Source of the DNA: a virus
Virus record (IMG/VR): IMGVR_UViG_3300025098_000295
Span: 1-23,640 of that record
Length of the DNA stretch: 23,640 nucleotides
Strand: one strand, 5' to 3'
Both the position numbers and the translations under genes were made by a program. Of the stretch, positions 16,546-21,314 are shown one piece after another. The notes below the pieces were generated by a model that was not told the origin of the DNA, did not search any database, and was given only the letters and a program-made list of their open reading frames with translations. Position 1 is the first letter of the stretch, and each line of letters begins with the position of its first letter.

Positions 16546-16750
16546 ACTTCAGAACGCGACCAAAAGATACGATAGGAGACGCAAGAAGGGGTCTAATCGT
16601 GCGTTTCGGGAAAAAAGAGGGTCAATACCCGTGCAAGGGTAGCAAAAGGCTTTTAAGGGGCGTTAAGGGATTAAGCGTGACCAGGTAAAAGATCCGGCCT
16701 CACTCAGGAGGGTGCGGTTTGGGCCGTTTCTCCTTCCGTTCAAGCCCTAT
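16546..16750. other. Convergent intergenic gap after the helicase
   Basis: No convincing gene. It holds a GGGT-CAAT-ACCC mini-hairpin (16619-16630), a possible CGGCC...GGCCG stem (about 16694-16726) before TTTCTCCTT, and one GTTTCTCCTT copy. The CGGCC stem could be a weak rightward terminator for the helicase transcript, but its T-tract is poor. Confidence 0.4.
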
Positions 16751-16786
16751 AAAAAGCCCCCGCGAGGTATCCCGCCCCGCGAGGGC
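16751..16786 (-). terminator. Leftward Rho-independent terminator
   Basis: GCCCCCGCG (16756-16764) and CGCGAGGGC (16778-16786) pair with one mismatch across a 13-base loop. On the minus strand the stem is followed by TTTTT (16755-16751). It lies 20 bases beyond the last gene of the leftward operon and ends that transcript. Confidence 0.8.
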
Positions 16787-16805
16787 ATAGGACTGAACAA
16801 AAGTG

Positions 16806-16982
16806 TTAGGCGCGTTTCTCCTTGTAGATGCGTACCCTTCGATTGTGGACCTTGCGGCCAAGCTCGATGATTCGGTTCCCTTGTTCCTCGGTTATGTCAT
16901 ACCAGGAGGCAAACCGTTCGCGGGTTAAAAAGTTATTCAACCAGTCAAGGTAAAGGTTTTGCAGTTTCTCGTATACGCTCAT
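16806..16982 (-). CDS. Last small gene of the leftward operon
   Basis: 58 residues, leftward. GGAAGG lies directly before the ATG (16982-16980), and the start overlaps the stop of the upstream gene (ATGA). The sequence begins MSVYEKLQNLYLDWLNNFLT, contains SWYDITEEQGNRIIELGRKV and ends in a basic KEKRA. It is helical with aromatic residues; no membrane segment. The family is not recognised; several phage proteins of similar look (short, with a D-I-T-x-E-Q turn) are of unknown function. One GTTTCTCCTT copy covers its last codons. Confidence 0.7.
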   Translation of the reverse strand: MSVYEKLQNLYLDWLNNFLTRERFASWYDITEEQGNRIIELGRKVHNRRVRIYKEKRA

Positions 16983-17206
16983 CCTTCCCCCCTCACTTGT
17001 ATTCTACCCTTTCCTGCAATTACGTCTTGATATTCCCATTCTCCGAGAATGCATACTTTGGATAGCAAGTCATCAATTTTCTTTTTGAAGTAAACACGAT
17101 ACAAGCCATGCATTCGAATGCCATCAATGTAGTAAGGGTTTCTATGAATTACGTGCCAAACGTTGCCATCATAATCTTTGATTTTTCCCTTGCTTTTTAG
17201 GCTCAT
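16979..17206 (-). CDS. Small hypothetical protein of the leftward operon
   Basis: 75 residues, leftward, with a GGTGAAGG SD touching the ATG. Beta-rich with many Tyr (YDGNVWHVIHRNPYYIDGIR, LYRVYFKKK), ending RIQVRGEG. The stop is part of the GGGGAAGGATGA junction that starts the next gene. No known motif is visible. Composition suggests a small beta-barrel-like fold, possibly a nucleic-acid or protein binder, but this is guesswork. Confidence 0.7.
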   Translation of the reverse strand: MSLKSKGKIKDYDGNVWHVIHRNPYYIDGIRMHGLYRVYFKKKIDDLLSKVCILGEWEYQDVIAGKGRIQVRGEG

Positions 17207-17544
17207 CCTTCACCCCCGTCTACCTTTGCGAGGACAGAGCGGACCTCTTCGAGTGCTTCGTCCGTCCCCGTTTCTCCTTGCATTGCAAGCTCTGTAAGCA
17301 ATCGCTCAAGGATCTTCGCCTGGGCGTGCAACTCAGGGGCTGCCGCGATTAGGCGAGCGTTTGCAACATCTTCGTTTTGTTCGAAGCTATTTTGCATTAG
17401 GCAAATCGGATGCAGTGCCGTTGCTCCTTTTTCGCAAGTCATCCTTTTGCCGTTGTTTGCGAAAATACTCCCTTCTCCGTTGCCTTGACCGCAATGCCAC
17501 GGTCCAGGCGTGAACGTCGCGCGTTTCTCTTTGTCCTCACTCAT
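17203..17544 (-). CDS. Phage protein of the TPGPW / LIAAAPEL type
   Basis: 113 residues from the ATG at 17544, chosen for its GGTGGAAGG SD and overlap with the previous stop; an upstream in-frame start would add 25 residues inside that gene. FTPGPWHCGQGNGEGSIFAN and EDVANARLIAAAPELHAQAK are the signature of a very common phage family (TPGPW followed by an ANARLIAAAPEL helix) whose role is unknown. It ends KVDGGEG at the next SD-stop-start junction. A GTTTCTCCTT copy lies inside. Confidence 0.8.
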   Translation of the reverse strand: MSEDKEKRATFTPGPWHCGQGNGEGSIFANNGKRMTCEKGATALHPICLMQNSFEQNEDVANARLIAAAPELHAQAKILERLLTELAMQGETGTDEALEEVRSVLAKVDGGEG

Positions 17545-17756
17545 CCTTCCACCCTCCCGTTCTTGATCTCGCAAAGCGTAGAATAATAGGAGGAATACCC
17601 GCTTGGGTCTTTGTTCCATATCTCTTTAACTCTCGCCCTTTCTGCTTCCGTTTCCGGTTTGATATTATCACAACGCGAATTCGGGCCGAATGCGGATTGA
17701 TTGCAAAGCATTAGCAACTCTTCAGCGCGTTGTTTGGTGATTGTTTCGTTTTTCAT
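17541..17756 (-). CDS. Small hypothetical protein of the leftward operon
   Basis: 71 residues, leftward. Helical start (MKNETITKQRAEELLMLCNQ), a mid segment with FGPNSRCDN and a Tyr-rich SGYSSYYSTL, ending NGRVEG at the junction. It lacks a strong SD, but its leader AACTAGAACTATGAAAA is identical for 17 bases to that of the gene starting at 18149. Two cysteines are too few for a zinc finger. The family is not recognised. Confidence 0.65.
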   Translation of the reverse strand: MKNETITKQRAEELLMLCNQSAFGPNSRCDNIKPETEAERARVKEIWNKDPSGYSSYYSTLCEIKNGRVEG

Positions 17757-17760
17757 AGTT

Positions 17761-17958
17761 CTAGTTCAATTCGAATCTCCATTCAATATGATGCTCCAGG
17801 TCATTGATTAAGGCTTTTTTCGCTACAATCTTTTCCATCAATTCGAAAAGTCTTTCCTGCATTTCAGTCAATGTTTGCTTCTCTTTCTTCAATCTTTCCT
17901 CTATGCGTGAAAGAGTTTCAATTGAGCCTTGAGTTGTGTTTTCGTACGGGTAACTCAT
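17761..17958 (-). CDS. Small coiled-coil protein
   Basis: 65 residues, leftward. From residue 10 to 60 almost continuous heptads (ETLSRIEERLKKEKQTLTEM, QERLFELMEKIVAKKALIND) predict a long coiled coil, so it is probably an oligomer or a partner of another helical protein. The start overlaps the stop of the gene upstream as TAATG after a GGGGAAGG SD. No enzymatic motif. Confidence 0.65.
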   Translation of the reverse strand: MSYPYENTTQGSIETLSRIEERLKKEKQTLTEMQERLFELMEKIVAKKALINDLEHHIEWRFELN

Positions 17959-18149
17959 TATCCTTCCCCCCTTTCCAGTCTCTTTAATTCCTCAACCCCT
18001 TTTGGGGTTAAGGTTATGATTCGGCCCTTGGATAAAGTTGTGAGGCCAAGGTCGTTTAGGTCGCACGCATCGAGTAAGTCCTCGTCTTTGAGTCTACCAA
18101 GCTGAATTTTTTTCGATGCATAGCGTTTTAATTGTTCTTTGATTTTCAT
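17958..18149 (-). CDS. Small winged-helix-like protein (tentative)
   Basis: 63 residues, leftward. AGGAG (part of a near copy of the 10-bp repeat) lies 12-16 bases before the ATG. RLKDEDLLDACDLNDLGLTT then LSKGRIITLTPKGVEELKRL has the helix-helix-beta-wing-helix rhythm of short winged HTH proteins, in which a TxKG segment forms the wing, but it is too short to be sure. It ends LERGEG. It could regulate the operon. Confidence 0.6.
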   Translation of the reverse strand: MKIKEQLKRYASKKIQLGRLKDEDLLDACDLNDLGLTTLSKGRIITLTPKGVEELKRLERGEG

Positions 18150-18153
18150 AGTT

Positions 18154-18351
18154 CTAGTTTCTCCTGATTGATTGTTGTAATTGTAGCTCTAACTGCCTGC
18201 CTTGCCTCGCGCGTTTAACGCTATTTACGGTGATCGTTCCACGATCCGCGCATTGTGCCGCCAGTTTCTCCTTCTCCGTTGCCAAGCGGATAATTGCGTT
18301 TATTTCTGCCATGGCTAAAGGCGCGAGTTCGGACATTTTATATAGTGGCAT
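18154..18351 (-). CDS. Small hypothetical helical protein
   Basis: 65 residues from the ATG at 18351 (MPLYKMSELAPLAMAEINAI), preferred because AAAGGAAAGGCG stands before it and the stop TAA of a tiny upstream frame overlaps it (TAATG); an earlier ATG at 18378 is in the same frame. The protein is helical and ends basic (RARQGRQLELQLQQSIRRN). It contains a GTTTCTCCTT copy. The family is not recognised. Confidence 0.55.
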   Translation of the reverse strand: MPLYKMSELAPLAMAEINAIIRLATEKEKLAAQCADRGTITVNSVKRARQGRQLELQLQQSIRRN

Positions 18352-18413
18352 TACTTCGCCTTTCCTTTGAGCATCCAAAGAAGGACCCGTTCGCGTTCAG
18401 TGAGATTATCCAT
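18351..18413 (-). CDS. Possible 20-residue coupled leader peptide
   Basis: ATG at 18413 opens a frame MDNLTERERVLLWMLKGKAK ending at TAA (18353-18351). It overlaps the gene before it by 8 bases and the gene after it by one base, bridging what would otherwise be a gap in the chain of coupled genes. The leader CAAGACAATG matches those at 19103 and 19333. It is too short to test by composition. Confidence 0.35.
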   Translation of the reverse strand: MDNLTERERVLLWMLKGKAK

Positions 18414-18651
18414 TGTCTTGGCCTCCGTTGAGAAACTGCACGGCTTCACGTTTATTCGTTTCAACCGTTTCAATCATAAGTGCGATATCCTTTTGATTCG
18501 CCTTGTACCATTTGCTTTTAATCAATTCGCGTTGCCAATATCCTGATGCTTTTTCAATTACTTGCGGGATGTCCCAGCGCCCAAGCTCAAGGCCATTGCG
18601 AATCAATGGCAAATCGGCATCGTGTTTAATATATTCGGTAAGTGTTTTCAT
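18406..18651 (-). CDS. Small hypothetical protein of the leftward operon
   Basis: 81 residues, leftward, from ATG 18651 after an A/T-rich leader without clear SD. MKTLTEYIKHDADLPLIRNG, then WQRELIKSKWYKANQKDIAL and ETVETNKREAVQFLNGG: soluble, helical, with three Trp/Tyr clusters. There are no cysteines and no membrane segment. The family is not recognised. It begins the second part of the operon, after the 120-base gap with an inverted repeat at 18727-18775. Confidence 0.65.
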   Translation of the reverse strand: MKTLTEYIKHDADLPLIRNGLELGRWDIPQVIEKASGYWQRELIKSKWYKANQKDIALMIETVETNKREAVQFLNGGQDNG

Positions 18652-18726
18652 AGTATTAACTGTTGATAATGGATTGGTGGAGAACCCAAAAGACTGGAAG
18701 CCACGGGCAGAGTAAAATAAGAATAT

Positions 18727-18775
18727 CGTAATTCATGATAGCGTTTTGACGTGTTTGGTAGTTTGTAGAATTACG
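18727..18775. other. 8-bp inverted repeat between two leftward genes
   Basis: CGTAATTC (18727-18734) is inverted as GAATTACG (18768-18775) around 33 bases. The right copy holds the stop codon of the gene at 18771-19103. It may be an operator for a promoter of the gene at 18651, or a weak leftward attenuator because T-rich bases follow on the minus strand. Confidence 0.4.
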
Positions 18776-19103
18776 AGTTTTTGCCTTGGGATTCTGTCCA
18801 TTTTTCAAGAGTGGCAATCTGCAGAATATGGAAAGCTTGACTCAAGATATAATCGTCCAATCTGACGTTGTCCGTATTATGGTCATTCTCCATGCGGGAA
18901 TCTTCGGCCTTGTCGAATAGCTCGCGATTTTCAAATCTGATAAAGTCAACCAAGCGCCAAGCTTTATAGTAAACGAAGGAATGATCGCAATTGGCGCAGA
19001 TCTCATGGATCGCGCTCCAATGGTCGAAAGAATCGTCGAGGTTATAATCTTTTACGGATTCCGTGAGTGAATCAATAAGTGAATCGAATTCTGATAATTT
19101 CAT
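18771..19103 (-). CDS. Acidic hypothetical protein of the leftward operon
   Basis: 110 residues from the ATG at 19103, chosen because AAAGGAC stands 8 bases upstream; a start at 19145 would lie in the upstream gene. The protein is acidic and helical (MKLSEFDSLIDSLTESVKDY, then ICANCDHSFVYYKAWRLVDF). ICANC could be half of a metal site, but no second pair is present. Short acidic phage proteins of this kind are often inhibitors of host enzymes; that is only a general inference. The family is not recognised. Confidence 0.65.
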   Translation of the reverse strand: MKLSEFDSLIDSLTESVKDYNLDDSFDHWSAIHEICANCDHSFVYYKAWRLVDFIRFENRELFDKAEDSRMENDHNTDNVRLDDYILSQAFHILQIATLEKWTESQGKNS

Positions 19104-19126
19104 TGTCTTGTCCTTTGGTTGAATGG

Positions 19127-19333
19127 TTACGCTTTCTTGATCCATAGGTGGCCAAGGATAAAGCCGAATTTCTTTTCGCGAATCTTTGCACGCACTGTTT
19201 GCCGAAGCTTATTGTCATGCATGAGAGAGACTCTCCCGGTCTCAAGGATATGCGCGTTGATTAGGGAATCTTCTTTGCTCAAGTCAGAGCTAAAGAAAAA
19301 CGATTCATTTCCATTAGATAATACTTTATTCAT
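19127..19333 (-). CDS. First gene of the leftward operon, hypothetical
   Basis: 68 residues from the ATG at 19333, chosen because AAAAGGAC lies close upstream in a leader almost identical to that at 19103; an in-frame ATG at 19417 coincides with the promoter candidate. It begins MNKVLSNGNESFFFSSDLSK and ends in a basic, hydrophobic KIREKKFGFILGHLWIKKA. The family is not recognised. It would be the first product made from the leftward promoter. Confidence 0.6.
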   Translation of the reverse strand: MNKVLSNGNESFFFSSDLSKEDSLINAHILETGRVSLMHDNKLRQTVRAKIREKKFGFILGHLWIKKA

Positions 19334-19361
19334 TGTCTTAGTCCTTTTGTTGTGTGGTTGA

Positions 19362-19378
19362 AACGGGAAAGCCCCGTT
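19362..19378 (-). other. 5'-UTR hairpin of the leftward transcript
   Basis: AACGGG (19362-19367) pairs with CCCGTT (19373-19378) around 5 bases, about 30 bases before the first leftward start codon. It may stabilise the mRNA or influence initiation. Confidence 0.4.
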
Positions 19379-19390
19379 GGATATGAGCAA

Positions 19391-19417
19391 ATTGTCACGT
19401 TCCGTAGTATGTGTCAA
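19391..19417 (-). promoter_or_regulatory. Candidate leftward promoter
   Basis: On the minus strand TTGACA (19417-19412) is a perfect -35 box. The best -10 candidate, GACAAT (19396-19391), is 15 bases away and only a 4/6 match. Location 60-80 bases before the first leftward gene, next to A/T-rich DNA (19418-19440), supports a promoter here, though the -10 is uncertain. Confidence 0.4.
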
Positions 19418-19435
19418 ACATATTTATGCATTATT

Positions 19436-19567
19436 TTACAATAGCGTACAATCGGTGAAACCGAGGCTATTGAGTTTCGAAGGAAAAAGGGTTGCGAATG
19501 CCACCAGGTCGCGAATGAATAAAAGCAGAGCAAACGCAATGTGATGGATTATCGCTTGCCAATTCAT
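19436..19567 (-). CDS. Possible small membrane protein (weak)
   Basis: 43 residues from ATG 19567 with AAGGGCG just upstream: MNWQAIIHHIAFALLLFIRD, one hydrophobic span, then a polar tail. Its end lies in the nested hairpin at 19439-19472. No coupling with other genes and a structured neighbourhood make it doubtful. Confidence 0.25.
   Translation of the reverse strand: MNWQAIIHHIAFALLLFIRDLVAFATLFPSKLNSLGFTDCTLL
19439..19472. other. Nested inverted repeat
   Basis: CAATAGC (19439-19445) pairs with GCTATTG (19466-19472) and, inside, TCGG (19452-19455) pairs with CCGA (19461-19464). It sits just upstream of the leftward -35 box, so it could be an operator or a cruciform; no T-tract follows on either strand. 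Confidence 0.55.
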
Positions 19568-19589
19568 TTCGCCCTTGAGTCGCAAAAAA

Positions 19590-19605
19590 AGAATTCGCGA
19601 ATTCT
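19590..19605. other. Perfect 16-bp palindrome
   Basis: AGAATTCGCGAATTCT is its own reverse complement. GCGAAT also recurs nearby (19494-19499, 19511-19516, 19670-19675). A symmetric site of this kind is typical for a dimeric repressor or initiator. Confidence 0.6.
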
Positions 19606-19738
19606 CAGCAAATAAATAATTAGAGCAACTGTACCAAGTAGTGAGCGCGAGCGATTGAAGGACATGACCGCGAATCCATGGCAAAGTTTGCCCTCGGTTT
19701 GTCACATATTGACGCAAGCCCAGCAACTATCGCAACTA

Positions 19739-19761
19739 GCAGAAGACTCAAAGTCTTTTGC
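19739..19761. other. 10-bp hairpin with 3-base loop
   Basis: GCAGAAGACT (19739-19748) pairs with AGTCTTTTGC (19752-19761), with one G-U pair in RNA and loop CAA. It is preceded by a short direct repeat, GCAACTATC GCAACTAGC (19723-19740). It is too compact for a tRNA; it may be part of an origin or a small RNA. Confidence 0.5.
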
Positions 19762-19832
19762 CTACCAAAACGAACCGGAAACTGGCCCATTAGTGAGACG
19801 CACCCAGGCACGAGCTACTGACGCGGGTCAGA

Positions 19833-19864
19833 GGGGGGGGGCGGGGGTGCGCGTCATAGCGCGC
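19833..19864 (+). other. G9-C-G5 tract with adjoining GCGCG/CGCGC repeat
   Basis: Nine G (19833-19841), C, five G (19843-19847), then GCGCG (19849-19853) inverted as CGCGC (19860-19864). On the other side C5 and C7 runs occur near 19887-19918. The tract could form a quadruplex or a long-range pairing with the C-runs. The exact G count may be affected by sequencing of homopolymers. Confidence 0.55.
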
Positions 19865-19936
19865 TAATCTCTGTATTATCATTACCTCCCCCACAACTTT
19901 TTTCGCAATAAGCCCCCCCTGGTCCCGTGTCTTGCG

Positions 19937-19982
19937 TATCCCATCCTATCCGCGCTATATGTCCTATCCGCGCTATCCGCGC
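19937..19982. repeat. Iteron-like 9-bp repeats TATCCGCGC
   Basis: TATCCGCGC occurs at 19947-19955, 19965-19973 and 19974-19982, with degenerate units TATCCCATC (19937-19945) and TATATGTCC (19956-19964) filling the frame at 9-10 base spacing. CCTATCCGCGCTAT is repeated whole at 19945-19958 and 19963-19976. Such phased repeats are typical of initiator or repressor binding arrays. Confidence 0.65.
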
Positions 19983-20118
19983 CCTAGTAGCCACCCGTAG
20001 CGAAGACTGGGTGACTGCTATTTATTCTGATGGGTTTCTGAGTTTCTATGGTCCTGTGCTTCTGTGTTGCATTTATGAGAATGCCTGAGAGTAGGCCACC
20101 CTTGGTCATAGAGATGGG

Positions 20119-20153
20119 CGAGTGTTATGAGCCACTCGTAGTCGTATCGAGTG
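20119..20153 (-). other. Competing hairpins at the HNH stop codon
   Basis: CACTCG (20133-20138) can pair either with CGAGTG at 20119-20124 (loop 8 bases, containing the stop codon) or with CGAGTG at 20148-20153. The alternatives exclude each other. No T-tract follows on the minus strand, so this is not a standard terminator. Confidence 0.4.
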
Positions 20154-20733
20154 GTTTGTATATTTGGTAGCCCTTGTTGATGACTACTTCTTTGCAGAGG
20201 TCGATGAATTCTTCGTCCGTCATTTGTCCCTTTGCCTGGTTTGCTTCTGAGCATAGTATTTGGAGATTGTTGATTGAATTGTCTCCCCCCCTTGCGATTG
20301 GGGTGATGTGATCGTATTGGTAGTCTTCGGGGTTGTTCCAATTGAGTGGTCTTCCGGTTAAGGCGCACGGGAAGTGGTCACCGTATTTTGCGTGAACGTC
20401 TTTATAGTTGAAAGTCATTGTCTTTTGGAATTGGTGGGACTTTTGAGTGATTGCCTTCTTGATTTGCCTGGGTGACTTGTGCTGATACCACGGTTGCCTT
20501 GGGGGTGATTGGGTTCGTGGATGTTGAAAGTGCCATATACGCTTCGTGAGTAGGACTGAGGGTGATGTTTCCCTTAGTCTTGCTTCTCTCTGTCTAACCT
20601 TTTCTTTTTGACCGGGAGAGAGGTGGTAGGAGATTGTGGACTTCGAACAGTTTAATTGCTGTTGAATTTTATTGTATGACCAACCGAGTTCTCTGAGGCG
20701 TATTATCTTCGGCCCTAGATTTTTGTTATTCAT
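20125..20733 (-). CDS. HNH endonuclease with N-terminal HTH
   Basis: 202 residues, leftward. Residues 8-38 (PKIIRLRELGWSYNKIQQQL, NCSKSTISYHL) form a homing-type or transposase-type HTH. A basic, Pro/Gln-rich linker (about 45-105) leads to the HNH domain: C123 in CALTG, DH at 141-142 in YQYDHITPIARGGDNS, INNLQILCSEANQAKG with N156, N165 and K168. It would nick or cut DNA at a site chosen by the HTH. The start overlaps the stop of the upstream gene by 8 bases. Such enzymes are either free-standing homing nucleases or packaging cofactors beside terminase genes; its partner here would be the protein at 20726. Confidence 0.85.
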   Translation of the reverse strand: MNNKNLGPKIIRLRELGWSYNKIQQQLNCSKSTISYHLSPGQKEKVRQREARLRETSPSVLLTKRIWHFQHPRTQSPPRQPWYQHKSPRQIKKAITQKSHQFQKTMTFNYKDVHAKYGDHFPCALTGRPLNWNNPEDYQYDHITPIARGGDNSINNLQILCSEANQAKGQMTDEEFIDLCKEVVINKGYQIYKPLDTTTSGS

Positions 20734-21250
20734 CGTCCTGTTCTAGGTGGACTACCTTTTGTTCTGAAGCTTCAGTGGGTTGTTCTTTGACTGTTTTGGA
20801 TGCACCCTTGAGGATATTGCGTACTTGATCGGGTGACATGTCTGATTGTCCGAGTGTGACGTTTGCGGATGCTGTAATGTTTGATGGTCTTCCTGAGACT
20901 GTGAGGAACTTGTCCATTATGATGGATACTGCATAGGCTAGGTTTTGGGGAGGTATGTCATCCAGCTTGGAGTGTAGGATGTTGAGTGAATCCCCTACCA
21001 TGTTCGAGAGCTTGCCGTTTACTTGGTTTAGAAATTCTTGTTCCGTCATGTCCAGGCGGTAACGGAGGAAGTTGGCGACTGACTGCCTTAGTTCGGGGTC
21101 TACCTTTTTAAGTTCCCGTGCTTCTTCGGTTGCGTTTGATTGCTTGGCCGCGATCTTGGCGGCTGAATTGATTATTTTATTCTTAGTCATATCGTCAACG
21201 AAGCCTCTTACGGAGTTTGGTTTTTTTCTTCTTCTATAGATTCTTGGCAT
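20726..21250 (-). CDS. Hypothetical protein, possibly small-terminase-like
   Basis: 174 residues, leftward; no SD before the ATG at 21250 (leader rich in A). A basic start (MPRIYRRRKKPNSVRGF), a helical core with an amphipathic region (SMVGDSLNILHSKL-like), then IPPQNLAYAVSIIMDKFLTV and SGRPSNIT (about residues 106-134), a pattern recalled from phage small-terminase and related DNA-binding proteins in which a conserved helix is followed by SGRPT. It ends acidic (VVHLEQDDE). The coupled HNH gene agrees with packaging, but no large terminase is in the window. Confidence 0.4.
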   Translation of the reverse strand: MPRIYRRRKKPNSVRGFVDDMTKNKIINSAAKIAAKQSNATEEARELKKVDPELRQSVANFLRYRLDMTEQEFLNQVNGKLSNMVGDSLNILHSKLDDIPPQNLAYAVSIIMDKFLTVSGRPSNITASANVTLGQSDMSPDQVRNILKGASKTVKEQPTEASEQKVVHLEQDDE

Positions 21251-21277
21251 ATTTTTTTGTCTTTTAGTTCAATTTAG

Positions 21278-21305
21278 TTGACATAGCAATATAAAAGAAT
21301 ACGAG
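21278..21305 (+). promoter_or_regulatory. Candidate rightward promoter of the early operon
   Basis: TTGACA (21278-21283) is a perfect -35 box in the 64-base gap between divergent genes; TACGAG (21300-21305), 16 bases on, is a poor -10. It would start transcription very near the ATG at 21315, leaving almost no leader. Confidence 0.4.
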
Positions 21306-21314
21306 TGACTACAG

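Larger units (their letters stand above)
16378..18273. repeat. Dispersed 10-bp repeat family GTTTCTCCTT
   Basis: The 10-mer occurs exactly at 16378-16387, 16519-16528, 16726-16735, 16814-16823, 17270-17279 and 18264-18273, always in the same orientation. One-mismatch copies lie at 16169-16178, 17523-17532 and 18157-18166. They fall in the 3' end of the helicase gene, in the intergenic gap and in leftward genes on the other strand, in different reading frames, so protein coding does not explain them. The reverse reads AAGGAGAAAC, which is SD-like, but only the 18157 copy stands just before a start codon. I found no exact copy elsewhere in the window. Confidence 0.8.
19334..20124. other. Long structured region without convincing genes
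   Basis: Frames exist in this stretch but none has a plausible start and protein-like text, apart from a weak small membrane ORF at 19436-19567. It holds the leftward promoter candidate, a nested hairpin (19439-19472), a 16-bp palindrome (19590-19605), a 10-bp hairpin (19739-19761), a G9-C-G5 tract (19833-19847), C-runs (about 19887-19918) and 9-bp iteron-like repeats (19937-19982). Both flanking operons are leftward, so it is not a simple divergent promoter region. A replication origin or large control region is the leading explanation. Confidence 0.55.

Noticed and set aside
16757-16784. Direct repeat CCCCGCGAGG
   Set aside because: It is a by-product of the imperfect palindrome that makes the leftward terminator.
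9300-19749. 12-base repeat AGCAGAAGACTC shared by the att region (9300-9311) and the 19.7-kb hairpin (19738-19749)
   Set aside because: Several 12-base pairs are expected by chance in a window of this size, so a functional link is not supported.
19655-19867. Rightward frame and leftward frames (19620-19811) in the structured gap
   Set aside because: No SD, composition driven by the G-tract and hairpins, no coupling to other genes.
20018-20368. 116-codon leftward frame under the HNH gene
   Set aside because: It is a frame shadow of the HNH coding sequence, which carries the catalytic motifs in the other frame.
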